Shown here: one piece after another, positions 15,470-23,584 of the stretch
Position numbering within the stretch: position 1 is the stretch's first letter
How the letters are laid out: every line of letters starts with the position of its first letter
Made by a program: the position numbers and the translations under genes
NCBI GenBank assembly: GCA_001794755.1
Contig: MGKT01000006.1
Coordinates: forward strand, 1-40,699
Direction of reading: 5' to 3'
DNA from: Candidatus Yanofskybacteria bacterium RIFCSPLOWO2_02_FULL_44_18
Lineage (GTDB): Bacteria > Patescibacteriota > Minisyncoccia > 2-02-FULL-40-12 > GWA2-44-9
DNA: 40,699 nucleotides
Notes under the pieces: model-generated
Database searches by the model: none
What the model saw: only the letters and a program-made list of their open reading frames with translations
Told to the model about the DNA's origin: nothing

Positions 15470-17214
15470 TGAACCATCTGGCTACTAAAATTACCGCGGC
15501 AGTAATAATCGCGGCCGCCGCTTTTCTGGCAATAAACAGTTCATGGGACGACAGTTTTATCGTTGATGAAATTCCTCATGTCGGAGCCGGATATTCGTAC
15601 GTTACGAAAGGAGATTACCGATTAAATCCCGAACACCCGCCGCTAGCAAAAGATCTGGCCGGATTGGCGCTGCTTTTCCTGGATATTAATCAATCTGCGT
15701 TTGAAACGCCCGTTTGGAAAGATAACGTCAATGACCAATGGAATTTTGGGCGTAATTTGATTTTCGGGTCGGGAAATAACGCGATTCTGATTACTCACGT
15801 AGCCAAATTCCCGATGCTCCTATTTTTTGTCCTCTCAGCAATAATTATTTTTGTTTGGACCAGAAAGCTTTACGGAAATGGGGCCGGTTTAATTTCCGTT
15901 TTTCTTTTTTCTCTGTCGCCCACCGTTCTGGCCCACAGCCGTTTCGTAACTACGGATATTCCGGCGCTATTCGGCGTTCTTTTAAGCAGTTATTTTTTTA
16001 TCAAGTACTTGGAACAGCCGACCCGAAAAGGTTTGTGGCTGGCTGGCATCAGCTTCGGCATTGCCCAGCTCACCAAGTTTTCTCTTATCCTCCTGGTGCC
16101 TTATTTTATCGCCGTTGCTCTCATGTGGGCGATCGCGCATCGCGACATCGTTCGTTCGTTGGCGCGGACGATTACAGTTATGGCCATTGGATTTATATTC
16201 GTCGTCTGGCCGGTATATTATCTTCATACCATGAATTATCCGGCCCAGCGCCAGCAAAACGATACGGCAAGCCTGCTCGGATCATACGGAAACAAAACTT
16301 TGCGGGAAATTGAGATTAAGGCCGCTGGAGTGCCGGTCATCAGGGCAATGGCCCAATACGGTCTCGGCCTCATGATGGTCAGCCAGAGAAGCGGCGGCGG
16401 TAATACCACATATTTCATGGGCGAAGTCAGATCTCAAGCCTGGAAGGAATATTTCCCGATTGTATATTTCATAAAAGAGCCTCTGGCTTTTTGGATTCTG
16501 GCCTTAGTTGTTTTTATCGGCCTGGGCAGCCGCGCTTCATTGAAATGGCCGCGAAACATAAAAGACATCATAAGGAAAAATTTTGTTGAATTTGCGCTGC
16601 TCGGCTGGCTGGCCATATATTGGATTACGAGCATTCAGGCCAATTTGAATATCGGCGTCAGGCATCTCATGCCCGTATACGGGTTTACGTTTATATTGAT
16701 ATCGGGGCAAATTTCGAATATATACCAGAACGTTTCAAAACAAAAAAAAATCGTGTTGGCGTCGACGCTCGTTGCCATTCTCGGCTGGTATGCTTACGAA
16801 AACATCGCGTCATATCCATATTACTTGGCATATTTTAATCAATCTGCCGGCGGGCCGGCCGGCGGCCACAGATACGTGGCGGATTCGAATCTGGATTGGG
16901 GACAGGATTTAAAGCGTCTGTCCGATTGGACTGATGGCAGCGGAATCAAGAAAATATATTTGGATTATTTCGGCTGGTCCGACCCTTATTATTATCTTAA
17001 AGATAAATATGTTTGGATAAATATCAATTCATTCTCAAGTGAAGAAGATTTCCTGTCGCGTCATCCCGAGGGCGGATATATCGCTATATCGGGAACATTT
17101 TTAATGCAGTCGCTTGATTCGTCTAAACCGAACTACCTCTGGCTATATGCAAAAAAACCGACTGTAGTTGTCGGTAATTCTATTTTCGTGTGGAAAGTCG
17201 CCGGTTCAAGGTAA
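15469..17214 (+). CDS. GT39/PMT-family polyprenyl-phosphate-sugar glycosyltransferase
   Basis: Start ATG 15469 overlaps the upstream stop as TAATG. The 581-residue protein has an N-terminal helix, a first loop with the acidic VDEIPH pair (about 30-35) and NPEHPPLAKD, then about ten further membrane helices, RKLYGNGAGLIS, SPTVLAHSRFVTTD, and NLNIGVRHLMPVYGF. A soluble C-terminal part (from about 470) contains SNLDWGQDLKRLSDW. These are usual for patescibacterial PMT-like proteins that move a sugar from a polyprenyl phosphate donor to a protein or glycan outside the membrane. Donor and acceptor are unknown. It is the last gene of the plus-strand pair, converging on the structured RNA. Confidence 0.85.
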   Translation: MNHLATKITAAVIIAAAAFLAINSSWDDSFIVDEIPHVGAGYSYVTKGDYRLNPEHPPLAKDLAGLALLFLDINQSAFETPVWKDNVNDQWNFGRNLIFGSGNNAILITHVAKFPMLLFFVLSAIIIFVWTRKLYGNGAGLISVFLFSLSPTVLAHSRFVTTDIPALFGVLLSSYFFIKYLEQPTRKGLWLAGISFGIAQLTKFSLILLVPYFIAVALMWAIAHRDIVRSLARTITVMAIGFIFVVWPVYYLHTMNYPAQRQQNDTASLLGSYGNKTLREIEIKAAGVPVIRAMAQYGLGLMMVSQRSGGGNTTYFMGEVRSQAWKEYFPIVYFIKEPLAFWILALVVFIGLGSRASLKWPRNIKDIIRKNFVEFALLGWLAIYWITSIQANLNIGVRHLMPVYGFTFILISGQISNIYQNVSKQKKIVLASTLVAILGWYAYENIASYPYYLAYFNQSAGGPAGGHRYVADSNLDWGQDLKRLSDWTDGSGIKKIYLDYFGWSDPYYYLKDKYVWININSFSSEEDFLSRHPEGGYIAISGTFLMQSLDSSKPNYLWLYAKKPTVVVGNSIFVWKVAGSR

Positions 17215-17216
17215 AT

Positions 17217-17285
17217 AAAAAGGGGAGGACCTTTCCGACAATCGTCGCCTGCGTCATGCAGGTCGTTGTCCATCAGGTACTCCCC
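17217..17285 (-). terminator. Terminator hairpin of the structured RNA
   Basis: Arms 17285-17276 and 17231-17222 pair over ten positions with one mismatch. They enclose an inner hairpin, and five T residues follow on the minus strand (17221-17217). Confidence 0.78.
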
Positions 17286-17532
17286 ACGAAGGCGGGTGGC
17301 CGACGATGGCCAGTTCTCCCAGGCGGAGGGTCTGGTGTCGGAAGACCCGATCCCACCTCGGGAAACACCGCCGGCCATAATTTGAGCAAGAGCTCGAAAA
17401 AAGCAATACCTACAACCTGAATTCTATCGGCACATTTATAATTTCCGTGTGTTGCCTGAATTTCTTCAATAAGACTGATGAATACTGCCTTTTTCGAGCC
17501 CTCTTTCAAGGGCCCTTATATAAGGTACTTGT
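17217..17532 (-). ncRNA. Free-standing structured RNA candidate, about 316 nt
   Basis: The 372 bp between 17214 and 17587 hold no convincing protein gene. A consensus promoter predicts a start near 17532 and a terminator ends at the T-run 17221-17217. Several helices are visible: (A) 21 bp, 17503-17483 with 17408-17388, including four G-U pairs; (B) inside it, 17456-17450 with 17434-17429, with one bulge; (C) GGTGT 17369-17365 with ACACC 17338-17334, enclosing CCCGA/TCGGG; (D) TGGCC 17312-17308 with GGCCA 17301-17297; (E) 17285-17276 with 17231-17222, enclosing GACAA/TTGTC and CCTGC/GCAGG. The signature motifs I know for RNase P RNA, SRP RNA and tmRNA were not found. No minus-strand gene follows, so it is not a leader. 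Function unknown. Confidence 0.72.
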
Positions 17533-17538
17533 ATAATA

Positions 17539-17568
17539 ATTATAGCACGAAAGCCAAGTAAATGTCAA
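17539..17568 (-). promoter_or_regulatory. Consensus sigma-70-type promoter of the structured RNA
   Basis: On the minus strand a perfect TTGACA (17563-17568) is 18 bp from a perfect TATAAT (17539-17544). It is one of the strongest promoter matches seen in the window and suggests high expression. Confidence 0.85.
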
Positions 17569-17586
17569 ATTGGCTCAAAAGTGGCT

Positions 17587-18363
17587 CTATTTATAGTAAA
17601 TTCGGCCATTTATGCGCAAATCTATATACTCAATATTTTCGGCATCATTTGATCGCAGGAATGCCTCAAAAATCTTGAATTGCGATTCAATATCCGATTC
17701 TGTCGATATTTTAATATAATAATTTTTGTTTGTATATATAAACATGTCGTTAACTGATTTATCGGCAATTAAAATTCTTTTTATATTTATGGACTTGGGC
17801 ATATTTTCCGATATCCTTAATATGGCCTCAAAATATTCCTTCTCTATGGCATCTCTCTTCTCGTCATCAACGGAAAGCAATACGTAACCGCTTGTTTGAT
17901 TTGGAGCCCCCCAAACATTCATTTCCCTATCAAAATAAACGCAGCCGTCGTCCCGAAAGCACCAAATGCCGACGGGGGTTCTCTCGGAAATTGTGATTTC
18001 CAGATTATGGGGATATTTTTTTTCCGTATTTATACTCTTAATCATCGGATATTTTGAAAGCAAATATTTATTAAAATTATCCGAATTAAAAAAGAATATA
18101 TTTCTCTGAGTCGGAATATATAATACGGATTTATCCATATATTCATGCGCTGCAGACACAATTTCGCCGCTGCCAATCGCGCTTGTCTGATTCGCGCTGA
18201 CATTCGTAATTTTTAAATACGAACTGAAAAATATTAAATACAGAGTCAGAGATATAAGGGCGATGACGAGAAATATTATGGCCGATATTTTTATTATAAA
18301 AGCGCGGCGCCGGCGCATCGCCAATTTGTCGTGGTAACCGCTTTTTATGTCAACCGCCCTCAT
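17587..18363 (-). CDS. ftsQ: FtsQ/DivIB-like cell division protein
   Basis: The 258-residue protein has a basic cytoplasmic start (MRRRRAF), one membrane helix (about 25-48) and a POTRA-like region after it (LKITNVSANQTSAIGSGEIV ... YPMIKSINTEKKYPHNLEITISERTPVGIW). Then come a strand-rich domain with DGCVYFDREM and a C-terminal IEYIDLRINGRIYYK, matching the FtsQ plan. It should sit in the divisome, linking membrane and septal wall synthesis. Overall similarity is low, so the name rests on domain order. It overlaps serS by 4 bp (ATGA) and is the last gene of the lysS-serS group. The strong promoter at 17539-17568 lies just downstream and drives the RNA, not this gene. Confidence 0.72.
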   Translation of the reverse strand: MRAVDIKSGYHDKLAMRRRRAFIIKISAIIFLVIALISLTLYLIFFSSYLKITNVSANQTSAIGSGEIVSAAHEYMDKSVLYIPTQRNIFFFNSDNFNKYLLSKYPMIKSINTEKKYPHNLEITISERTPVGIWCFRDDGCVYFDREMNVWGAPNQTSGYVLLSVDDEKRDAIEKEYFEAILRISENMPKSINIKRILIADKSVNDMFIYTNKNYYIKISTESDIESQFKIFEAFLRSNDAENIEYIDLRINGRIYYK

Positions 18364-19604
18364 TTGCCGATTTTCTTTTGTCCGTCCATGTACGGACGCA
18401 GCGCTTTGGGAATCTCAATCGAACCGTCTTCCTTCTGAAAGTTTTCAAAAATAGCTACGGGAAATCTGCTTGTGACGACGGCCGTGCCGTTTAAGGTATG
18501 GGTATATTCGGTTTCGCCATTTTCTTTGCGATATCTGATATTAAGCCTCCGAGCTTGATAGTCCGTGCAATTGGACGTGCTCGTAATTTCGCCGTAGCCG
18601 TTATTCATAACCATCCAGGCTTCAATGTCGTATTTCCGATAAGCCGGAGCGCCCAAATCCCGGGAAGCCGTATCAATAACCCGATATGGAATTTGTAGGC
18701 CGTCAACAATTTCTCTTTCAATGTCCAGCAACTGTTTGTGAATATTTTCGCTTTCATCCGGCTTGCAATACACAAACATCTCCAATTTCGTGAATTGATG
18801 GACTCGATATATGCCCTTGCTCGCTTTGCCGTAGGCTCCCGCTTCTTTTCGGAAACAATGGGATATGCCGGCGTATTTTAACGGCCCTTTCGAGAGGTCG
18901 ATTATCTCGTCGGCATGGTATCCGCCCAATGTTATCTCCGCCGTGGCAATCAGGCTCAAATCGGTATCAGCCAGCATGTATGTGTTGGATTCCGGCCCTC
19001 TGGGAGAAAAACCGACACCTTCTAAAATTTGGTTATTTACGATATCGGGAGTTTCCATTACGGTAAATCCGTGCTTTCTTAAAATATCAATCCCGTATCG
19101 GATTAAAGCGTTGTTTAATACGACAAGATCATTTTTGGCAAAAAAGAATTTTGCAGCCGTGGTCTTGGCCGCCCTTTCAAAATCAATTAAATCCAAAGAC
19201 AGCATTAATTCTTCGTGATCCTTTGCCGGAAATTTAAATTTGGGTTCGCCGCCGGCAGTGTCAATAACTTTAAAATCATTTTCACCGCCGATTGGCGCGT
19301 CGGGATGGGTTAAATTCGGAACTGATTTCAATAAGGGCACATAATCATTTCCGATAGAGTCAAGCTCTTTCTCAAGCTGGGAAATCAAATCGCCTGTTTT
19401 TTTCATCTCTGCTATTTCCACATCGCTTGGCTTTGACCTTGAAGACAGATTTCTCTTGGCTCGCAGTTCTTCAATTTGAGAAATATGGGCTCTTCTGTCG
19501 CTATCCAAAGCAAAGAGACGCTCCAAATCAACCTCCACGCCCCTGTTTATATTATTTTGTTTTATTAGCTCCGCGTGCTCGCGGATATATTTAATGTCCA
19601 ACAT
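18360..19604 (-). CDS. serS: Seryl-tRNA synthetase
   Basis: Start ATG 19604 gives 414 residues beginning MLDIKYIREHAELIKQN, the standard SerRS start; the longer open frame has no similarity. The N-terminal coiled-coil arm that binds the long variable arm of tRNA-Ser is at about 28-100. The class II catalytic core follows with TAEITLGGYHADEI, motif 2 FRKEAGAYGKASKGIYRVHQ, GEITSTSNCTDYQARRL and motif 3 region HTLNGTAVVTSRFPVAIFEN. It charges tRNA-Ser with serine. It overlaps ftsQ by 4 bp and starts 16 bp after the small helical gene upstream. Confidence 0.96.
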   Translation of the reverse strand: MLDIKYIREHAELIKQNNINRGVEVDLERLFALDSDRRAHISQIEELRAKRNLSSRSKPSDVEIAEMKKTGDLISQLEKELDSIGNDYVPLLKSVPNLTHPDAPIGGENDFKVIDTAGGEPKFKFPAKDHEELMLSLDLIDFERAAKTTAAKFFFAKNDLVVLNNALIRYGIDILRKHGFTVMETPDIVNNQILEGVGFSPRGPESNTYMLADTDLSLIATAEITLGGYHADEIIDLSKGPLKYAGISHCFRKEAGAYGKASKGIYRVHQFTKLEMFVYCKPDESENIHKQLLDIEREIVDGLQIPYRVIDTASRDLGAPAYRKYDIEAWMVMNNGYGEITSTSNCTDYQARRLNIRYRKENGETEYTHTLNGTAVVTSRFPVAIFENFQKEDGSIEIPKALRPYMDGQKKIGK

Positions 19605-19620
19605 ACAAATTGATATTTTA

Positions 19621-19956
19621 TTATTTAACGGCAACAAAGGCGAACTGGTCAAAATAATTCTGGATACCCTTGAAGGTACTGCCGTATTCTTTACCGTCAA
19701 ATATAGCATCACAAAAAACTTCCCTGATTCGAGCAATTTCCAACAACCTGCCACGCATTTTAAACCAGCGGGGATCAGACAGCGTCAAGTCAATAAGTTC
19801 GAGTCCTCGGGCCACGGCATTGTCAAAACTTTTCTGATTTTTGCCCTGAGCTAATCCGGCCCGGCTAACTTCACTGCCAATATTACCCATCTGCTGGGCA
19901 ATGGTCATTTTCCACCATTTTTCTTCGATATTGGGTCCGTGGATATAGTTAGTCAT
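19621..19956 (-). CDS. Small helical protein, conserved in Patescibacteria
   Basis: The 111-residue protein is helical and contains the pattern MGNIGSEVSRAGLAQGK, then NAVARGLELIDLTLSDPRW and RLLEIARIREVFCD. I recall similar small proteins in patescibacterial genomes but no function. The helices and length suggest a four-helix bundle. It overlaps the DUF5674 gene by 8 bp and sits between lysS and serS, so it belongs to that operon. Confidence 0.6.
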   Translation of the reverse strand: MTNYIHGPNIEEKWWKMTIAQQMGNIGSEVSRAGLAQGKNQKSFDNAVARGLELIDLTLSDPRWFKMRGRLLEIARIREVFCDAIFDGKEYGSTFKGIQNYFDQFAFVAVK

Positions 19957-20302
19957 GCACTAATTTATTAACTATTTCAACTATCTTCCCCTTCACAATT
20001 GTATCCTCAACACCGCGTGTTCTGTTGTTTTGATTAGGTTTAATGTTAATCAAGGAATCAAATTCAATAAACTCATCACCACGCTCCTCCGGTTTGATAT
20101 TAATTCCCCAGATATTTTGTTGCTTTGAACCTGCTTCATTATAAAGCAAAACTTGTTCTTCCAAATGAAACTCACCGCCTACAGCCATTATCTCCTGTTC
20201 CACATCAACAGCAGCTTTTACTAAATCACCGAATCTTTCTTCAGCAATTTTTTTTAGATCTGCCCGCGATATGGGTTCCTTTATAATTTTGATTTCGCTC
20301 AT
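19949..20302 (-). CDS. DUF5674 family protein
   Basis: The 117-residue protein fits DUF5674: an IKIIKEPISRADLKKIAEER start, FGDLVKAAVDVEQEIMAVGG, GSKQQNIWGINIKPEER, EFIEFDSLINIKPNQNN and the closing RGVEDTIVKGKIVEIV. The family is common in Patescibacteria and has no assigned function. It overlaps the next gene by 8 bp and starts 8 bp after lysS, so it is co-transcribed with it. Confidence 0.82.
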   Translation of the reverse strand: MSEIKIIKEPISRADLKKIAEERFGDLVKAAVDVEQEIMAVGGEFHLEEQVLLYNEAGSKQQNIWGINIKPEERGDEFIEFDSLINIKPNQNNRTRGVEDTIVKGKIVEIVNKLVHD

Positions 20303-20310
20303 TATGATTT

Positions 20311-21639
20311 CTATTTAGGGCGCATCATGGGGAATAGGATAATTTCGCGAAGGGAATGGGAATCGGTCAGGAAGGTCACGAGGCGGTCAATACCGATGCC
20401 GACGCCGGCCGCTGGCGGCATGCCGTATTCAAGAGCTTCAATGAAATCTTCGTCCATGCGCTGAGCTTCTTCGTCGCCTTTAGCCCGCAGATTCTCCTGG
20501 GCCGCAAATCTTTCGCGCTGATCAATTGGGTCGTTAAGCTCGGTGAAGGCTTTGACAAGTTCAAGGCCACCGACATAAAACTGAAAAGCCTCGACCGTAT
20601 CGGCCATACCAGGCTTTAATTTGGTCAGCGGCAGCATGTCCTTGGGATAATCCGTCACGAATGTCGGTTCAATCAATGTCGGCCGGACTTTTTCTTTAAA
20701 AACCGCGTCTTCCAAACTATCATGCGGCCTCATCAACTCGGCGAATTTGACTCGGCGGAAAGGTTTTTTGAACCTGTCGGGCGCCACCGTAACGAGCATG
20801 TCTTCCACCAAATCCATGGCCCAATTGTAGTCCTTGTAGGCGGCATAAAATTCCACCGCTGAAAATTCCGGATTGTGCTCGCGGTCAATGCCCTCGTTTC
20901 TGAAATTTGTTGTGAATTCAAAAACTTTCTCAAAACCCCCGACTAATAGCCTCTTCAAATAAAGCTCCGGCGCGATTCGTAAAAAAACATCTGTATCCAG
21001 CGCGTTGAGGTGAGTCTTGAACGGCCGGGCCGAAGCGCCGCCGTAGAGCGGCTGGAGAGTCGGCGTCGTGACTTCCAAAAATTCCTGCTTAAGGAGATAA
21101 TCCCTCATGGCCTGGATAATCTGCGCTCGTTTCACAAACTTAGCCTTAACATTGTCGTCCATCAGCAAATCCAGATACCGTTTACGGTACCTCTCCTCGA
21201 CATCCTGCAAACCATGCCATTTTTCCGGCAGGGGCAGCAAAGCTTTGGTCAGAAGTCTGATTGATTGGGCTTGGATGGATTTTTCGAGCTTACCGGTGGT
21301 AAATAAAATTCCAGAGACTTCAATGATATCGCCGATATCAATTAAATCGTTAAAAAACTTAAAGACCTCGGCACCCAGAATGTCTTCTTTGGCCACACAT
21401 TGAATTTTTCCTCTAGAATCGTTTATATCAAAAAACACCAACCCGCCATGGCCGCGCCGAGCCATAATCCTGCCCGCCAGAGTCAAGCTTTTTTTCGACA
21501 AAACTAAATTATCAAAGTCAGCCAAGGCATCGGCTACGCTCGTCGTCCGCTCCGAAACCGCCGGATAGGGCTCAATCCCCACCTCCCGCAGTTTTTTTAA
21601 TTTATCTAATTTTACCTTTCGAATATCATCTAGAGGCAT
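20311..21639 (-). CDS. lysS: Lysyl-tRNA synthetase (class II), internally shortened
   Basis: Start ATG 21639 gives 442 residues. The N-terminal anticodon-binding OB fold (about 45-145) is followed by the class II core: WHGLQDVEERYRKRYLDLL, motif 1 region EFLEVTTPTLQP, motif 2 FEFTTNFRNEGIDREHNPEF, ELVKAFTELNDPIDQRERF and motif 3 GVGIGIDRLVTFLTDS. It charges tRNA-Lys. Between motif 2 and PTFVTDYP the segment is about 40 residues shorter than in E. coli LysS, which fits a trimmed lineage. A TATACT box lies six bases before the ATG. It heads an operon with DUF5674, the helical protein, serS and ftsQ. Confidence 0.95.
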   Translation of the reverse strand: MPLDDIRKVKLDKLKKLREVGIEPYPAVSERTTSVADALADFDNLVLSKKSLTLAGRIMARRGHGGLVFFDINDSRGKIQCVAKEDILGAEVFKFFNDLIDIGDIIEVSGILFTTGKLEKSIQAQSIRLLTKALLPLPEKWHGLQDVEERYRKRYLDLLMDDNVKAKFVKRAQIIQAMRDYLLKQEFLEVTTPTLQPLYGGASARPFKTHLNALDTDVFLRIAPELYLKRLLVGGFEKVFEFTTNFRNEGIDREHNPEFSAVEFYAAYKDYNWAMDLVEDMLVTVAPDRFKKPFRRVKFAELMRPHDSLEDAVFKEKVRPTLIEPTFVTDYPKDMLPLTKLKPGMADTVEAFQFYVGGLELVKAFTELNDPIDQRERFAAQENLRAKGDEEAQRMDEDFIEALEYGMPPAAGVGIGIDRLVTFLTDSHSLREIILFPMMRPK

Positions 21640-21645
21640 AAAAAT

Positions 21646-21674
21646 AGTATACCGCATCTGCTATGAAGTATCTA
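21646..21674 (-). promoter_or_regulatory. lysS promoter, probably leaderless
   Basis: Minus-strand TAGATA (21669-21674), 17 bp, TATACT (21646-21651), six bases, then ATG at 21639. Confidence 0.55.
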
Positions 21675-21771
21675 GTATCAAAAAATCTCTTTATTTAGTG
21701 ATCTCGGACGCCGTCTTCTCCGTCAAGGAATGATGATCTGATAAATCGGTTTCCCGACATTTTATTTATAG

Positions 21772-21833
21772 AAAATAAAGAGGCCCATGTTGAGCTCAAC
21801 GTGTCTACGACACGGAACTTTTCACGGGCCTTT
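21772..21833 (-). terminator. Multi-hairpin terminator of the 21908-23499 operon
   Basis: The outer arms GGCCCGTG (21830-21823) and CATGGGCC (21789-21782) pair with one G-U pair. Inside is a perfect CGTGTC-GTA-GACACG hairpin (21814-21800) and a TTGAGCTCAA palindrome. A T-rich tract follows on the minus strand at 21781-21772. Between here and lysS (21658-21771) I see only a 21-codon frame, considered a chance ORF. Confidence 0.72.
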
Positions 21834-21907
21834 AAGAGCTGGTCACTTTGCGACGATCTGTCTGAATCCACAACAATGGCTTCAGATACAACGGCCGTCT
21901 TTCGAAA

Positions 21908-22159
21908 TCAGTCCGATACTGATCCCGACGAGGAGCCCGATTCAGAAAGCACCACATAGAGGCCCATTGCAGAGACCGTGGCCATGAGGGCGGCGATCAC
22001 CAGAAGACGCGGATTGTGTTTGAGCGTCCAAGAGTAGATGGCGAACACGGTCAAAATGAAACCCACTATCGTCACCAACAACCACACAAGGGACAATCCC
22101 TCGTGCAGAAATTGCCTAACAATGAACTTAACGCTATCATCCCTCGTTTCCTGATTCAT
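21908..22159 (-). CDS. Small two-helix membrane protein
   Basis: The 83-residue protein has a short charged start and two membrane helices (about 22-43 and 50-70), ending in a Ser/Gly-rich tail SGSSSGSVSD. AGGT lies before the ATG. It starts 3 bp after the 22163-22753 gene and is followed by the multi-hairpin terminator, so it is the last gene of a three-gene operon. No family recognised. The composition is richer in G and C than the flanking lysS and greA. Confidence 0.5.
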   Translation of the reverse strand: MNQETRDDSVKFIVRQFLHEGLSLVWLLVTIVGFILTVFAIYSWTLKHNPRLLVIAALMATVSAMGLYVVLSESGSSSGSVSD

Positions 22160-22162
22160 GAT

Positions 22163-22753
22163 TTACCTCTTCGATCCGGGAATGTAGGTCGGCACAAGTG
22201 CATCGGATATGACCTTGGAATACGGGCCGGCGTCAACGGACAGCTGGAAGTACCGAGTCACGGGACCGTTCTTGTTGGTTACCGTGCGGACAACATTATC
22301 TTGTGTCGTAAAGTTCCATGTGGCCGTCAGGTTTTTGTCGTTAACCTGATCCGGGGGAAGCCATTTGATGCTAAGTGGGAGGGGTGTATCGGATTTATTG
22401 ATAATCCGATATTTGTATTGAAACGAGCTGCCCCGACGCTCTACCGATGAATAGGTTTCGATGGCCACAGTAGCAGCCTCGCCGTTCGGAAGCGCGATCT
22501 CATACTTAGCCAGAGAGGTGAAAGCTGGATACTCGTCGACAACCATCCGACTTTCCGCTCCGAGAACTCCAAATACCATCATTTGAAGCGGTAGTAGGAT
22601 TGCCGAGAATACAAACCACTCAGAAGGTGCGACTGGCCTTGCATTCTTTAAGATCCCCACCTTGAGCAGATCAACCAAGATCAGGGTGCAGATTATGAAT
22701 GCAAATGCGACCGATCCGTCATATATGCCTGCCATTAGTATGGCTCGTATCAT
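22163..22753 (-). CDS. Membrane protein with C-terminal beta-rich domain, unknown function
   Basis: The 196-residue protein has two hydrophobic helices (about 12-33 and 45-67). An extracytoplasmic, strand-rich domain follows (about 75-190) with IETYSSVERRGSSFQYKYRI, a SIKWLPPDQVNDKN turn and a RYFQLSVDAGPYSKVISDA strand pair. A strong Shine-Dalgarno GGAGG lies five bases before the ATG, unlike most genes in this window. No family recognised. It is the middle gene of the probable acquired operon. Confidence 0.55.
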   Translation of the reverse strand: MIRAILMAGIYDGSVAFAFIICTLILVDLLKVGILKNARPVAPSEWFVFSAILLPLQMMVFGVLGAESRMVVDEYPAFTSLAKYEIALPNGEAATVAIETYSSVERRGSSFQYKYRIINKSDTPLPLSIKWLPPDQVNDKNLTATWNFTTQDNVVRTVTNKNGPVTRYFQLSVDAGPYSKVISDALVPTYIPGSKR

Positions 22754-22848
22754 CGAAGCCTCCTTTTTAAAAAAGAACTGAAGTTCACTGACAACTCAAG
22801 TCTAAATCAAACAGTGATTAGAATCAATACTCGAGCAGACTCGGCAGA

Positions 22849-23499
22849 TCACCGGCCAACTTTTGCCAAAGCAATGAGCAAATCGACAGAGACTGGGCCC
22901 GGATCGCGTCTGTCGCCAGCTTCCATTACCTGCGTAATCCATGAGTTGGTGAATCCTCTTTTGTGAAGCAGTTTGGAAACCTTATCGCTTGAATATCTAC
23001 CATAGATACTTTCACCTCTCCAGAGGCACTCGTTATCTAAATCGTTGATCATGAAACTGCTACCGGCTCTAGGCCCAGCGACAAAATTGGCTGCCGGACC
23101 GAGAAGAGAACTAAAGCCAATGTTGCTAATTCCACTTAAAAACCAGAGGACCTCATCACCCACGTCAACCCCAGGTGATGTTATTGATACGAGGAACTTT
23201 AAGTTGAGTTTAGTCCCTTTCATCCAAGGGGCCGCCAGATTCTTGCCACGCACGAACTCTCGAACTTCTAATGTAATCTGCTCGACAATTGAACTGGTCG
23301 GGCCTGACTTTTCAACACTGCCCGGGCCTACGCTTCGGACAGTCCCCCAGACAATGAGCTTGGCCTCCCTTTCGATAGTTTGAAAGTTCAGCGTATCTTG
23401 GAATATCTCATCGCGGTGGTCACAAGTATCTTGACCAACATTTGCGAACACGCACCTCGACAAAAAGAACACGCACACGAAGACGATTGCTCGCTTCAT
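22849..23499 (-). CDS. Secreted protein of unknown function
   Basis: The 216-residue protein starts with a signal peptide (about 1-19, ending FANV). The mature part is strand-rich: EREAKLIVWGTVRSVGPGS, VEQITLEVREFVRGKN, LNLKFLVSITSPGVDVGDEV, then GPRAGSSFMINDLDNECLW. The layout of GTV, a conserved strand and GDEVLWFL resembles exported proteins described as having a conserved GxV beta-domain, but I cannot name a family. Two cysteines of the mature part (CDHRD and ECLW) may pair. GGAGGG lies before the ATG, with a promoter at 23539-23567. It is the first gene of the operon. Confidence 0.55.
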   Translation of the reverse strand: MKRAIVFVCVFFLSRCVFANVGQDTCDHRDEIFQDTLNFQTIEREAKLIVWGTVRSVGPGSVEKSGPTSSIVEQITLEVREFVRGKNLAAPWMKGTKLNLKFLVSITSPGVDVGDEVLWFLSGISNIGFSSLLGPAANFVAGPRAGSSFMINDLDNECLWRGESIYGRYSSDKVSKLLHKRGFTNSWITQVMEAGDRRDPGPVSVDLLIALAKVGR

Positions 23500-23538
23500 G
23501 GTCCCTCCATTCCGAGATCTGATACCTCGGATAGAGCC

Positions 23539-23567
23539 AATTTAATAATATCACCCCATTATGTCAA
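23539..23567 (-). promoter_or_regulatory. Promoter of the 23499-21908 operon
   Basis: Minus-strand TTGACA (23562-23567), 17 bp, TAAATT (23539-23544). A long leader of about 35 bases follows with a 5-bp stem (CCGAG/CTCGG, 23513-23531) and a Shine-Dalgarno site. This contrasts with the leaderless host-type promoters. Confidence 0.6.
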
Positions 23568-23584
23568 TAGTTTTTGCGGCAATA

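Noticed and set aside
17190-17420. Plus-strand ORF of 76 residues after the glycosyltransferase gene
   Set aside because: It is the complement of the structured RNA, with no family resemblance and no start signal.
17273-17509. 78-residue minus-strand ORF starting at TTG inside the structured RNA
   Set aside because: TTG start without Shine-Dalgarno, Pro/Arg-rich low-complexity ending, and it is encoded by the helices of the RNA; the base pairing explains the region better.
19605-19754. 50-residue N-terminal extension of SerRS
   Set aside because: SerRS normally begins at MLDIKYIREH; the extension overlaps the upstream gene and has no similarity.
21695-21760. Minus-strand 21-codon frame between lysS and the operon terminator
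   Set aside because: Too short, no Shine-Dalgarno or known leader-peptide features; it could be chance.
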